This document shows positions 50,903-62,211 of a stretch of 64,000 nt of DNA, one piece after another (position 1 is the first letter of the stretch; every line of letters begins with the position of its first letter). The notes under the pieces were generated by a model. It was given only the letters and a program-made list of their open reading frames with translations. It was not told the origin of the DNA and did not search any database. The translations under genes were made by a program, and so were the position numbers. The stretch comes from Fennellomyces sp. T-0311 (lineage: Eukaryota; Mucoromycota; Mucoromycetes; Mucorales; Lichtheimiaceae). The stretch spans positions 62,001 to 126,000 of the forward strand of contig JALLLT010000007.1 of assembly GCA_025266875.1 (NCBI GenBank), written 5' to 3'.

Positions 50903-51273
50903 CATCCTGTTAATCATCTGTTTTATTATAATAATTACATCCACCATTGTTTTTCTAAATGCCATACATGCACAGTTGACCAAAAGTTGAAAATGTGTAT
51001 TTATTTGGTGGAAGATGGTTGACCTGCTCCTATAAGCATAAGGTCCAGTTGACCAAAAGCGGGCAAAATCGTGCCGATTCTATTGAGCACGCATTGACCG
51101 CTCGTCTAAAGCTTTGCACAAGCACCCGAATGGAATATCTGGACTTCTATCACTTTTTCGGCCAATACGTACTCGCATTTAAGAACACAGTGGAAGAAAT
51201 GGTGACTGGTACGCAGCGATATCATTTATGTAACACTTTTAGTTTATCAGAGTAGGGTTTCAAGGATAAACAA

Positions 51274-52630
51274 TTAATCTGCAGCTGTTTTGATATCCAA
51301 AAGTCGCCACATATACCAGCAGCCAACGCTTCGATAAGGCTGATGTTATTATAAATGAGACCAATGTTATGCAAAAACCAACAGTGTATACACTTACGCG
51401 CCACTTCTCAGTCAAACGTTCCATTTCATCAGGCAGAGGCAAATTGTTTTTCAATCCAAAATGCTTCGCAATGCCTTTGCGAATGCCTTTTTTTTACACG
51501 CAGTTTAGCTTTTTTTTTGCTATTGCTTGTGGTTTTTACTTTACCCAAATCGGTTGTTGCGAGAATATCGGGATGGCCCAAATCCATCATCAGATACATG
51601 TCCACGGTCCACTAAACAAATGATTACGTAAGCAGCCTATTGTGGTATAGCTGTAACAACATACATGGCCAATGCCTTTGACTTGGATCAGCAATTCACG
51701 TATCTGATCATCCGTCATTCTCTGAAGCCTATGCGCAGTAATACCATTATCTTTGAACTTTTGGGCCAAATCACGAATATATTGAGCCTTGCGAAGGGAA
51801 AGCCCGACGGTTTTAAGCTCTTCTGGCGTTTTAGCCAACACCATATCGGGTGTAGGAAACCAATGAAAGCTACCAGTGACGACTGCTGGAGTTTCGATTT
51901 CGTTTGGTTCAGCAAAATATTTGACGAAACGCGTACGAATTGCCTGAGCTACATTGCCACTAATTTGCTGATAGATGATTGACGTAGCTAAATCCCTTTA
52001 TGCGCGTGTTATTTCGGGTAAAAGCTGGCAAAGATATTTAAAAAAAGGCTTACCGGAATGGATTGGATGGATCAGTTTGTTGGACACGAGTGACGAAATC
52101 CGAGATATCCTTATCCGTAATCAGCTTTGCCAGCTTGCTGTCGACTTTTTTAAGATGAGCAAATGCCTCATGGATATCAAACGACCGATCAACGATTTTG
52201 GCTTCGGCGTCGATGGGATCAGCAATACTTGGTGCTGCGGCGGGAGGTGCTTCCGATCCTGCATTTTCCACGGTAAACGCGTGCTGCGCAATAAAAAGAA
52301 TTGTCAACGCGATCATACGACCATTATCATAACTAATGGCACCTTTTCTGTCTGCGATCGAGATTAGTCAGAGCAATGTCAATGTCATTTACCCTCTCTT
52401 ACCTTGGGCTTCCTTTTTGTCGTGGCAGCGGTTTTCTTTCTAGCAAACACGTTTGAGTTCTAAAAGCAAATAGTATGGATAGAGGTATACTTTTTTGCAG
52501 GTGCCGTTATGTTGACTTTGGCATAGTAAGAAACTGCTGGCCGTTTCGCCAGTCGGGTGCTCTTTCTTGGGAGCATAAAGAGGAAAGAAGAGCGGTGTAA
52601 CATTTTGCGGAAGTACCGGCGTAGTTTCAT
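51274..52630 (-). CDS. MAG1: DNA-3-methyladenine glycosylase (HhH-GPD, MAG1/AlkA-type)
   Basis: This spliced gene reads leftward. A Lys/Arg-rich start (MLPRKSTRLAKRPAVSYYAK; ATG at 52576, or 52630 for ten nucleotides-worth more codons) could be a nuclear or mitochondrial signal. Then come DIHEAFAHLKKVDSKLAKLI and SIIYQQISGNVAQAI (51970), and TVGLSLRKAQYIRDLAQKF. The helix-hairpin-helix QVKGIGHWTVDMYLM crosses an intron, and the catalytic-Asp region ATTDLGIRKGIAKHF crosses another. The end is EKWRPYRSVGCWYMWR..., stop at 51274. These are the diagnostic blocks of the AlkA/Mag1 group, which flips out and excises alkylated purines as the first step of base-excision repair. Joining exons is needed at every motif. 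The upstream exons (52300-52500) are less certain. Confidence 0.83.
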
Positions 52631-53200
52631 TTTATTTCCTGTTTCCTTTAAACTATGTGCAACATAATCTTTTAGTTGAAAGTATTCCAGTGCTCCTATT
52701 GTTTACTTTGGGAAGATTATGGCACGAGACCCAATAGTCATCAATACGGTTGCTATATCTGTATCGGACAAACGGGATCGCTATTTTGTTCATATGGGAA
52801 AGAATATTCCATACCTTACCCTCCATTTACCATGGCGACAGTTCAAACCGTACAGCATAGTTTTGACGTTCCAACCAAATGTGACTGAGGCAACGATAAA
52901 ATCTTCCCCTAGCAACCGGCTGCAGTGCAGGCCTAGTCTGGCATTCAAACACGCCTTGCTCTTCTGTGCAGCGCAACTTTGTTATCCGTAAAGTCGTTTC
53001 TTCACCTATGTGACATAACCCCTATAGGCAGACATTGCGCTATACAATTTGGACCAAAGAGTGCCTGATCAACAATAGCTGCCCGTTGGCGGGGATCCTG
53101 ATGGAATCGAAGGATACAACGATCCTCTGATGGTGCTCTCTGTATATATCTATGGCGATCAAGAGCGGATCCATAAGCTAAGGAATATGTGTAAGCCTAC
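52631..53200. other. Spacer between MAG1 and the pogo-like element
   Basis: A plus-strand ORF at 52719-52991 (MARDPIVINTVAISVSDKRD..) has a protein-like first half, but no family or continuation was found. It might be a first exon divergent from MAG1. Confidence 0.3.
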
Positions 53201-53202
53201 TA

Positions 53203-53224
53203 CAGTGAACCCCCGCTTTTTTCC
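53203..53224 (+). repeat. Left terminal inverted repeat
   Basis: CAGTGAACCCCCGC followed by six T and CC; pairs with 54143-54163. Confidence 0.85.
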
Positions 53225-54142
53225 TACGCGGATGACACACCCAAAAGTGCGGAAAAAGCGGGGGTGAGGAAATAACGGGGGTTACACAAAATGGTATGCG
53301 CTGGGTATTGGTAATGGCCTAAGCACTGTTCACTTCTTTATATGTGTGCATTTATTTGTATGTTTGCCGCTACATCTATAGATGAATGGGATCTACATAG
53401 GTAAGGTATTGTACGTTTTTTTAAGTTGGAAAGAATGATGTTGTATTATATTACACTATATAAAGCACAGTAGCATATCACAAGCAATGGTGATTTGTTA
53501 CTGTGCCTTTTTGTGGTCCCTGCTTAATATGTCACGTAAGTTGCCATTGTTCGCTTCAGGGATCGTTTAATACCTGTGAAAGACAAGTAAGAATAAGCTA
53601 CACAATACAGTCGATTCATTGTCCTGGCTAAACTAATTCACAACGTAGTTTCTCCCGAATGACCATTTGGATCGAGGCACGATATATGAGCCAATAAGTG
53701 CTATGGAAGATTACTGATGCTGTCATAATGGCGGCCGATACCATATTTTGAGGTACACCGTTAGGATTGAAGAACCAATCGCCCTACAGAGTTTACGTGA
53801 AATAACAAAGCCTAATCGAAACGGTGATTGAAATTCTCGATGATCCAGGACAAGCCCCCAACAGCAGATGCCTTGCGTAGCATTCGTGATGGTCTATTTA
53901 GGCGCGCTCATACGACACAGTCGTACAATACATCATTTTTTATTAGAAAATAAAGAGATATACACGCTTTCAAAGCATACTTATGATATTTAAACATAGT
54001 TTTATTCATCCCCCGTTTTTTTTCCTCAGAGTAAGCTGGGGACAAACAGGAAAATTTCGAGGATGGGAAAATTAACACTTAGATCGAGCGGATGGCATAG
54101 CTAAACCAGGGAAAAAACCGAGGGAGAGGAAAAATCGGGGGA

Positions 54143-54163
54143 GGAAAAAGCGGGGGTTCACTG
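54143..54163 (-). repeat. Right terminal inverted repeat
   Basis: Reverse complement reads CAGTGAACCCCCGC, five T, CC; followed by TA target duplication. Confidence 0.85.
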
Positions 54164-54165
54164 TA

Positions 54166-56611
54166 TCCAGTGCTTACATAGGTAACTACATCAATAAAGT
54201 TTATTAAATGGAGCTGTATAGCGTGATGCATTTTTCATTCATGGGATGATTGATACAAGGCAGTATGATATGTTAGAATCGGGTAATGGTGAAAACGCAG
54301 TAGGATTGATATCTGCAGTGATCGTTGTTTGTGTATATGATTTGTGAACTGAGTGTGAAGAACATCAACTGATGGCTTGGTGGCAGCGAGATTCCGTAAG
54401 CGTTGGTATTCTTGGTTCTGCACTTCTAGGGTGTCATTCAAGGTTTCTATCAAATGGCGTTTGGAACTCGGAAGAATGTCATAGTAATATATAGCCAACA
54501 TGAAGAATCGCCCCACTGTGATATTAGGAGAGTTCAGTGAACGTCCAAAAGAACATAAGTATAAGGAAAATAGTTTCCAAATGAGCCTAATTGTATTTTT
54601 CTTTGATAGTTTTATAAAAAGTTCATGTTATAATTATTGAGCCCCTCCTGCAAGACATAAAAGTCTTCTGAGCAAAAACTGATTGAATAGTCAACTTGAT
54701 CTTTTTATGCTTATGGTATTGGGGAGGTTCACCGAACTCCCAATTATCACCAGTGGTGAAAACGAGACTAAGCATGAGAATGGATCTAGTGGTGCTATTA
54801 GTGTCACATATTTGGATAACCACCATTCCGACCAAAAACAGCAAGGGACATTGAGGCAAGCTGCTGGCGCGCTAACTATGTAGTCATGTTTAAGAATAGA
54901 CAACAGCGAGGAAGGACAGATAATTGTATTTCACAATCGTATCACTTGAATGCTTGTAAACTGTATTAATTGCTCGTTTCATAGGGCTCTTGTTGACATT
55001 GTGCTAAATTTCAAGGATGATACCCGACAAGTAGGATGCATTGCTTTTTTATTCAAATACAGTGTAAGATCTTGCCCGGTCCATTCATTCGTTATTTCTG
55101 ATAATGTAGGTAGTTTTTTTTTATATTTGTCAAATGATCTGTGATAATGTTAACGACCTCTTGATCGCTTATAATTTGCTTGGATATCTCATCTGTCCTT
55201 GATTGCAAACGAGTGTACGGAGATTTTTCGCTATGGTGCTTTTTCTGTCATTAATTTTACAAGCACTCGCTTCGATAATGGTCTCTACGCCAAAATCGTA
55301 CAGAGTCATTATCAAGACGTATATACCATAGTTCCGACAAAAAGCAAGCTCACTGCCTTTGTTTTATAAGCAGTATGTATATCAACGTACAGATGGAGAC
55401 ATTTCATCGAATGAGTGATGTGCTCATATCATTTGTTGCAGAAAAGCAACAGAAGAGGGAAGTTGCTAGTATCATTTACGTACGTGCGTACCTGCTTCTC
55501 TTTTATCCGCATATAAGCTCTGCTATACTTACACCAGAGGCTATTGTGTTGCTGTTCTGTAGTACGCATTTAGCACACAATCTCTGTCACCTGTAGGATC
55601 AAACGGCAAGTGAGTCATGCTCAGATGGAACATAAAACATGACCGTAATTGTGGCTGACACCACACCATCGCGATTTCAAACTTTAAGCGCTTTCAGGAA
55701 GGCCGACCATTTTGTTCTTACAACGGTACGATACTCTGTTATGCCGAATCGGAATTGAAGTCATTGCGTTAGAGTCAGGATGTCACCTATGAAATTTCTG
55801 GTGCAGGGCCTTCACCGGCTCCATATACTAATCAATGTGCATATTCAGCAAGTCCTTCACGAGCACAATGCATAGAAAACAATGCTGTTATAACCAACGT
55901 CATCGCACATTTCTTTCTCTTTGAACGATTGCAAAGGATATCGCTGTGCTCTCATAGATCGAGCATACATACTCGGCCATTGATCTTTGCAGTCGTCTAT
56001 GTGGCTGTGCTCATTTTATACTTACCGAACAAAGAAATAAAGTGATAGTAAAAAAAAATAAGCCACCACATATTAATATGCCAAGTGCGATGATAATAAC
56101 TTCTTCATACCATGTTGAAAAAGCAAGCCTCCTTCTTTTGATTCACCATGGTTGCCGTCGTGCCAAGTAAAAAGACATATTCCAGACATCATGACATCCT
56201 CCTCTCCACCACCATGCTATAATCGCCATTACGTATGGAAAAAACCACTCTCCGTTTTCCGAATAAACAATGGAACACTTTTCATGGTTCGCATGATGAA
56301 TGTCACTGCTTCGGCATCCACCACTTCAAAATAACCTGCAGCAGTTAAAGTAGCGAAAAGACCGCCAAGCCCAGCAAATTAATATAGAACGGTCAAGATT
56401 TATGTAGCAGATGCAAAAGGGAGCTAAATAAAGTGAGATTGGCACTTTTGGCACCATTTCTTTGTGAAGACAGGAGGCCAAGGTCTTTGAAGAAATGCGG
56501 CGGAAGAACGAATAACCGAAAGCATTGACTATAATTGGCTGCATTTCAAGGACTTTCCACCATGCTACGCTTTTCCGAACTGTACTCTTTCTTCTTCCGA
56601 CCGAAACCTCT
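54166..56611. other. Intergenic region between the pogo-like element and the deubiquitinase gene
   Basis: No supported gene. A minus-strand ORF at 54235-54516 contains a helical stretch (LIETLNDTLEVQNQEYQRLR) that could be one exon of an unrecognised gene. Plus-strand ORFs at 54950-55144 and 55375-55596 have no motif. No RNA gene seen. Confidence 0.45.
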
Positions 56612-59600
56612 ATGAGAGGACAACCTTACGTAAGCAATGGCAACGGCTCTCCTGGGCAATCCCATGTGCCTTTAGTCGAATTGAATCGGCGAGCAGCTAT
56701 CGATAAATCCGAGGCCAACAAATATGCGCCAAAGCAATGGTTGGCGTTGATAATGAAAGTGTATGAACAGGTACAAGCCCAATGGAAAAAAAAAGTCTTG
56801 GCGTAGGGGGATGCTGACTACATTCAATAGGGCGACCATGCCCGACGCATCAACGATCTCCAAGGCGCGTTTGTCGCTTACATGAGAGGCTGCAAGTAAG
56901 CCAAGAAAGCATGCCAAGGTTACAAAAGTACCTTTTGAGTAACTCGTCCGACTTTAGTATTTATGTTCAAATTCTTAAGCGACATGCTCGACTGAATGAA
57001 ATCAAATCGCATCCGGATTACCTTTTGATGGACAAGGTGAGGTTCGTATAACGAGCAAAAGGGGGCAGGGCTGTTAACACACGCAGGATACAGAGGACAA
57101 TGGAAGTTATCGACATTCTCGAATCCATAAAGCAAGAGCTTGCGCAGAATGATGCCATGGAACGGTTTCCACCCGTGTCGGCGCTGGAGAAGGAGGGATA
57201 TTCAGAGAGTACCAAGGAAGAGATAACGCTGGCGGATCTACCGTCGGTACCCACGCATGCGCCAGGACGACGGATGCAAATGCCAGAGCCACCCAAAGTG
57301 AAAAGAAAGCCGATTGCCCCTGTGACGCCACCCCCGCCACCCCCCCTCCATGGCAACATGGTGCCGTCCACAAGCAGCGTCACCACACTTAGCAACAGCT
57401 CCTCATTCAGCATCAACAGTCAGTTCGAAAGCAACTCTGTCAAACAACTCGACATTCCGCCCAAAAGCTCGTTCGTGTTTCCACCCTCACTGACGGTGGA
57501 TCCGCACACGCTTGCCCAATGGCTACGGAAACGCGACAACGGCCCGAATATCCTCTTGCTGGATGTTCGGATGCAGTCGATGTATAAGGAGGGCTGCATT
57601 CGCCACAAATGGATGTGCCAGATCGAACCGCTGTCCCTCCGACCAGGGTAAGCGCCGTTGAAGCATGTATCCGGATGATGAGCTAATTGACTCGGCCAGG
57701 GTGACTTCGCAAAAGATCGAACAGTCGTTGGTGTTGAATGCGGATGAGGAACAGATGCTGTTTAATCAAAGAAACAAGTTTGATCTCGTGGTGTATTATG
57801 ACCAGGATACGCGGGGGATGGATGAAGTGACTCCACCGCTGCGTAATCTTATCTCTGCCATCTATGAAAACGAATTCCAAAAGTGTTTGCAGCGCATGCC
57901 AATGTTGTTGGCCGGTGGATTTGCTGCTTGGCAAGAGGCGATCGGACCACGTGGCGTTTACAGTTACGTCAATCCTTCTCAGCAGCCCAAACCGCCGCAA
58001 GATCAGAATGTCCCGCCGCAAGGGACCCATCAACAGCATTGGCTTGCTAGCGTTGTTGGCAACAAGGGATCAGCTAATAGAGAGCCATTGCATTACACGC
58101 CTTTCGACTATGTAAGTATGCTTCATTTTTTTGCGGTCGTACAGGTGCTAAGCATTGGCTTAGTTTACTGTCAAACAATTTGACGGTGAACTTCAATCCA
58201 TGACAAGATCAAGTGGACCCAAACCACCGCTTCAAGGTATTTTCGCCAATGCGTTATCATCGCCTTCACGTCCCGAGTTACCACCTACAACAATGCCCGT
58301 GGCGCCACCAAACAACAATAACTTTTCGCCTCCGACGCCAACAGAAGAATCCATTTCGGCCAAATACCCCGATATCAAGCCGAACGTATCCAACGGAGTC
58401 AGTCTTCAGCGACGGCGAACCTTCATCGATAACCCCTTCCACGGCTTTACTGAAACCGCCAACAACAATTATGATGTACCTCCCAAGATCCCCTCAAAAC
58501 CCACACGCCCTTTACCGCCGCCACCGCCAACGCACTATTCTCCTCAAGATGCACCTATTCAACGGCCTTCATCTGCCGGTCCCTCTGCACCTGCGCTGCC
58601 TTCCAAACCAGATGGTTTAAAGATGCCCCATCCAGTAGTTGACAGTCGATACGCACGCATCTCTTCCGAAAACTCGGTATCTCAGCTCAGCACCATTCAA
58701 ATCGGCAAGACCGGCTTGAAGAATTTGGGCAACACTTGTTTCATGAGCTCAATTATTCAATGTTTGAGTGGCACTACACCGCTGGCTCGATACCTTTTAA
58801 GTATGTCGCACATTTCGATGGACTGTTGGAAAAAAAAAGGGACTAACATTTGCTAGCCGGTATGTACAAACAACATGTCAACAAGACCAACCCGTTGGGA
58901 ACAGGCGGTGTTTTGGTTCAAAGTCTCGCTGAATTGATACGAACAATGTGGAGCGGCAATTACAACTTTATTTCACCGGTGACTTTCCGAGTAAGTAGAC
59001 GATCACTGCCTAATATGTGCCTTTCTATTAAACTCGAGTGGTTGCAGCAAGCGCTTGTTCGTTTCGCGCCCCAATTCGCAGGAACTGAACAACAGGATTC
59101 CCAAGAATTCCTCATGTTCCTTTTGGATGGTTTACACGAAGACGTGAATGTAGTGCTCGAACGACCGCGTCCCAAACCAGAGGATCCCGAGGAAGAGGCT
59201 CGATTTGAGCGATTACCGGATTGGCAAGCAAGTGGCATTGCATGGAGCAGATATCTCGAAAGAAACGAGAGTATTATTGTCAGTCTGTTCCAAGGTCAAT
59301 ATCGAAGTCGGCTGATGTGCTTGACATGCAATCAGGTACGTTTTGGACGTTTCAAAAAAAATGGATATAGGTGCTGATGTTGTTGTTGCTTTTTTGTGGG
59401 GAGATAGACATCCACGACATACAACACTTTCATGTCACTGTCACTTCCTATACCCACCAAGGGAGCCAACGCCAACGTCTCTTTGTACAAGTGCTTGGAT
59501 GCTTTTGTAAAGGAAGAGACACTGGATGGCGATGATGCATGGTAATGGTTGCGATAGATACCGTCCGAAGAAAAGTAACTAATAGTGTTGCCATAGGAAT

Positions 59601-60232
59601 TGTCCAAAGTGTAAAAAGCTGCGACGATCTACAAAGACACTAACATTGTCTCGGCTACCAGTGGTCTTACTGATACACTTGAAACGATTCTCATTTGAAG
59701 GCCCGTTCCGCAACAAATTGGAAACCATGGTAGATTGTCCAACAAGGTATGCCTCGCTATATTTTTCCAAACATATGCTGTTATTAACTTGGGACGAATA
59801 GAACATTGGATCTTTCATCCTATGTGCCAAACTCAATGATACCACCCAACACTGAACGGCCCTCATTCAAGTACGATTTGTATGGCGTATCTGTAAGTAG
59901 TGGCCGTAGTTGTGGTAAAACGGAAATAACCGACATGTGTATTGTAGAACCATTATGGATCTTTAACGGGTGGTCACTGTAAGCCCTCAATATATAAAAA
60001 AAGGACGTAACAATGGTTACTGACAACATCAATAGATACGGCGGCAGTGCGTGATGGATATCAAGGTGATTGGCATTATTTTGACGATACTCGGTTCTCG
60101 ATGTGCGAAGAAAACAAAGTTGTGGTATGGAAAGAGAAAGTATCACGCGAAATGGAATATGCTGATGGAAACCACTTTTCGTAGACTCGCGCTGCGTACA
60201 ATCTTTTCTATGTACGGTCGACTGTGAAATGA
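56612..60232 (+). CDS. Ubiquitin carboxyl-terminal hydrolase with rhodanese domain (USP8/Doa4-type)
   Basis: About ten exons. The N-terminal helical region ([20 protein letters not shown], 56690-57100) resembles the USP8 dimerisation/MIT-like domain. A Pro/Ser-rich linker precedes a rhodanese-like domain (57480-57960: [47 protein letters not shown]). Where an active rhodanese would have Cys, the sequence is VVYYDQ, so it is probably a non-catalytic scaffold, as in Doa4/USP8. After a proline-rich stretch comes the USP domain: Cys box [20 protein letters not shown] at 58711-58770, then [20 protein letters not shown], zinc ribbon CLTCNQ ... [15 protein letters not shown], and His box [16 protein letters not shown] near 59950-60055. 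The final exon after 60183 ends [10 protein letters not shown]. Expected role: removing ubiquitin from endosomal cargo or recycling ubiquitin. Confidence 0.91.
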
Positions 60233-60470
60233 CTATTAAAAAGTTCGCTTTGAGTTGAATGGATCAACGTTTTGTATCATACTTTACCCTCAAATACCAT
60301 TGTCGTTATATATATAAAAAATTACGATTGGCTGTGTCATACTGATACATCAATCACAGACTGTAAGCGGCAGATCGTCGAATCGTAGCACTCGAAAGTG
60401 TGAGTAACAGTGACAGTCGAATTTATTAAAGCGTTTCCCTCCTGAACCCCAAACCATACCTTTTTCCACC

Positions 60471-62211
60471 ATGTTCTTGCTAAGAACATGTGCATCGAGG
60501 CAATCTGTTCGAATATTACCCATTGCTTCAAAACGACATTTAACGCTAGACACTCTTAATCCGCGAATTGCAAGTTTTATACCAAGGAAACAAACGCTGT
60601 ATGACTTACTGTTTTATAGATAACCAAAGTACTGGATGAGTATGTTATTGGACAAGACCGGGCCAAAAAGACGTTATCAGTGGCCGTGTATAATCATTAT
60701 ACCCGTGTTCAAGCCAACATTGCGCGAACACAAGAGGCACGAAAACAAAGCGAACCAATAGCGGAAGAAGAAGAGGTGCATAACTGTCACCATCACGAAT
60801 GCGAACAAGAACCGCCGCCGATCATGGAGCAAGAACCAGTAGTAGCACAAGAATCTGCATCGAGTACCACCTTATTGGAAAAGAGCAATGTGCTACTTAT
60901 CGGGCCAACCGGATCAGGTATTATCTTGAACCATTTTTTTTGAGGATGTTGGCATTGATGAATATAAGGCAAGACACTGCTTGCCAAGACTTTGGCTACT
61001 ATATTGCAAGTCCCATTCTCAATGTCGGATGCCACCTCATTCACCCAGGCTGGTTACGTGGGTGATGATGTTGAATCCGTCATCGAACGTTTGTTACAGG
61101 TATGCGTGGAGACAAAAGGAAAGGAAAGTGATCGCTTAGAGGGTTGCGGTTAGAGTTGCGATTACGATATCGACAAGGCAGAGACGGGGATCGTGTTTAT
61201 TGATGAAATCGATAAACTGGCTCGCGCAGGACACGAAGGAGCTCGATCATCAACAAGAGATGTTGGTGGTGAAGGCGTTCAACAAGCATTACTGCGCATG
61301 TTGGAAGGAACCAATGTCAAGGTGACCCACAAGGGCGTGCCAACATCCTCTTCATTGACAGGTGGAACGTATATGGGCCAACCTGTCAGTCCATCCTCTT
61401 CATCTTCGGCACTCAAGGCTGCTTCAGGCGGTACACCGGGCGATTCTTACAATGTTGACACGAGCAATATCTTGTTCATCCTCAGTGGCGCTTTTGTCGG
61501 CCTGGAAAATCATATCAAAAATCGACTGGACAAGTCTAGTGTAAGTTTGCCATTTCTGAAAAGGGATTTCTTACTGAGAAGCGATTAGGTGGCTGGATTT
61601 ACGGAAGAAAGCATCAGTTTTTCACCATCCAAAACCACACTGGACCATGTTGAGCCTCATGATATTATGAAGTTTGGTATGATTCCGGAATTTGTTGGAC
61701 GATTGCCCGTGCTCGCCAGTGTCAATCAATTGTCGGAGGATGATTTGGTCAGAGTACTTACTGAACCCAAGAATGCCTTGGTGAAACAATACCAAGACTT
61801 GTTTAGCCTTTATCAGGTGAGTATCTTTTTTGTGACCAAGATCAATACTGATAAAATAAAATAAAAATGGGCAGGCTGATATCCGGTTTACGGACCGAGC
61901 ATTGCGTACAATCGCACGACATGCGGTACAAAAACAAACAGGGGCTCGTGGTTTGCGACGAATCATGGTAAAAAGCAGCAAAGCACAATTTGAACGCATA
62001 TTCTAACGAAATGTAGGAAAACCTTTTGCTTGATGCCATGTATGATACACCGGGATCATCCATTCGACATATCCTTATCAATGAAGAGGTTGCTGGTGGA
62101 AAAGGAAAGCCGCTGTATTATTCAAGAGGCCAATGGGGTGTAATGGAACACAAGTTAGAACATGAAAATAATGGAAAAGAAAATGAGCGGAAGGTTATTT
62201 CCAGAGATTAG
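60471..62211 (+). CDS. Mitochondrial ClpX-type AAA+ unfoldase
   Basis: The first exon from ATG 60471 reads as a mitochondrial presequence ([20 protein letters not shown]). Its splice into [20 protein letters not shown] (from 60620-60640) is uncertain because the plain frame does not connect. Then come Walker A GPTGSGKT (split by an intron at 60916), pore loop GYVGDD, Walker [12 protein letters not shown] at 61192, arginine/sensor region [30 protein letters not shown] and sensor-2 [10 protein letters not shown], stop at 62211. The bacterial N-terminal zinc-binding domain is absent, as in yeast Mcx1. Two lineage-specific insertions are visible: a Glu-rich, His/Cys-containing segment before Walker A and a Ser/Gly-rich one near 61340-61450. 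ClpX unfolds matrix proteins using ATP, with or without ClpP. Confidence 0.88.

Larger units (their letters stand above)
53203..54163. mobile_element. Non-autonomous pogo/Tigger-like DNA transposon, 961 bp
   Basis: Ends are 21-22 bp inverted repeats beginning CAGTGAACCCCCGCTTTTT, differing only by one T in the T run. A TA duplication flanks each side (53201-53202 and 54164-54165). Further GC-rich copies of the same motif lie just inside each end (about 53255-53290 and 54105-54140). The interior has no ORF of note. TA targets and CAGT..-type ends are hallmarks of the Tc1/mariner-pogo superfamily, so this is likely a deletion derivative mobilised in trans. Confidence 0.78.
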
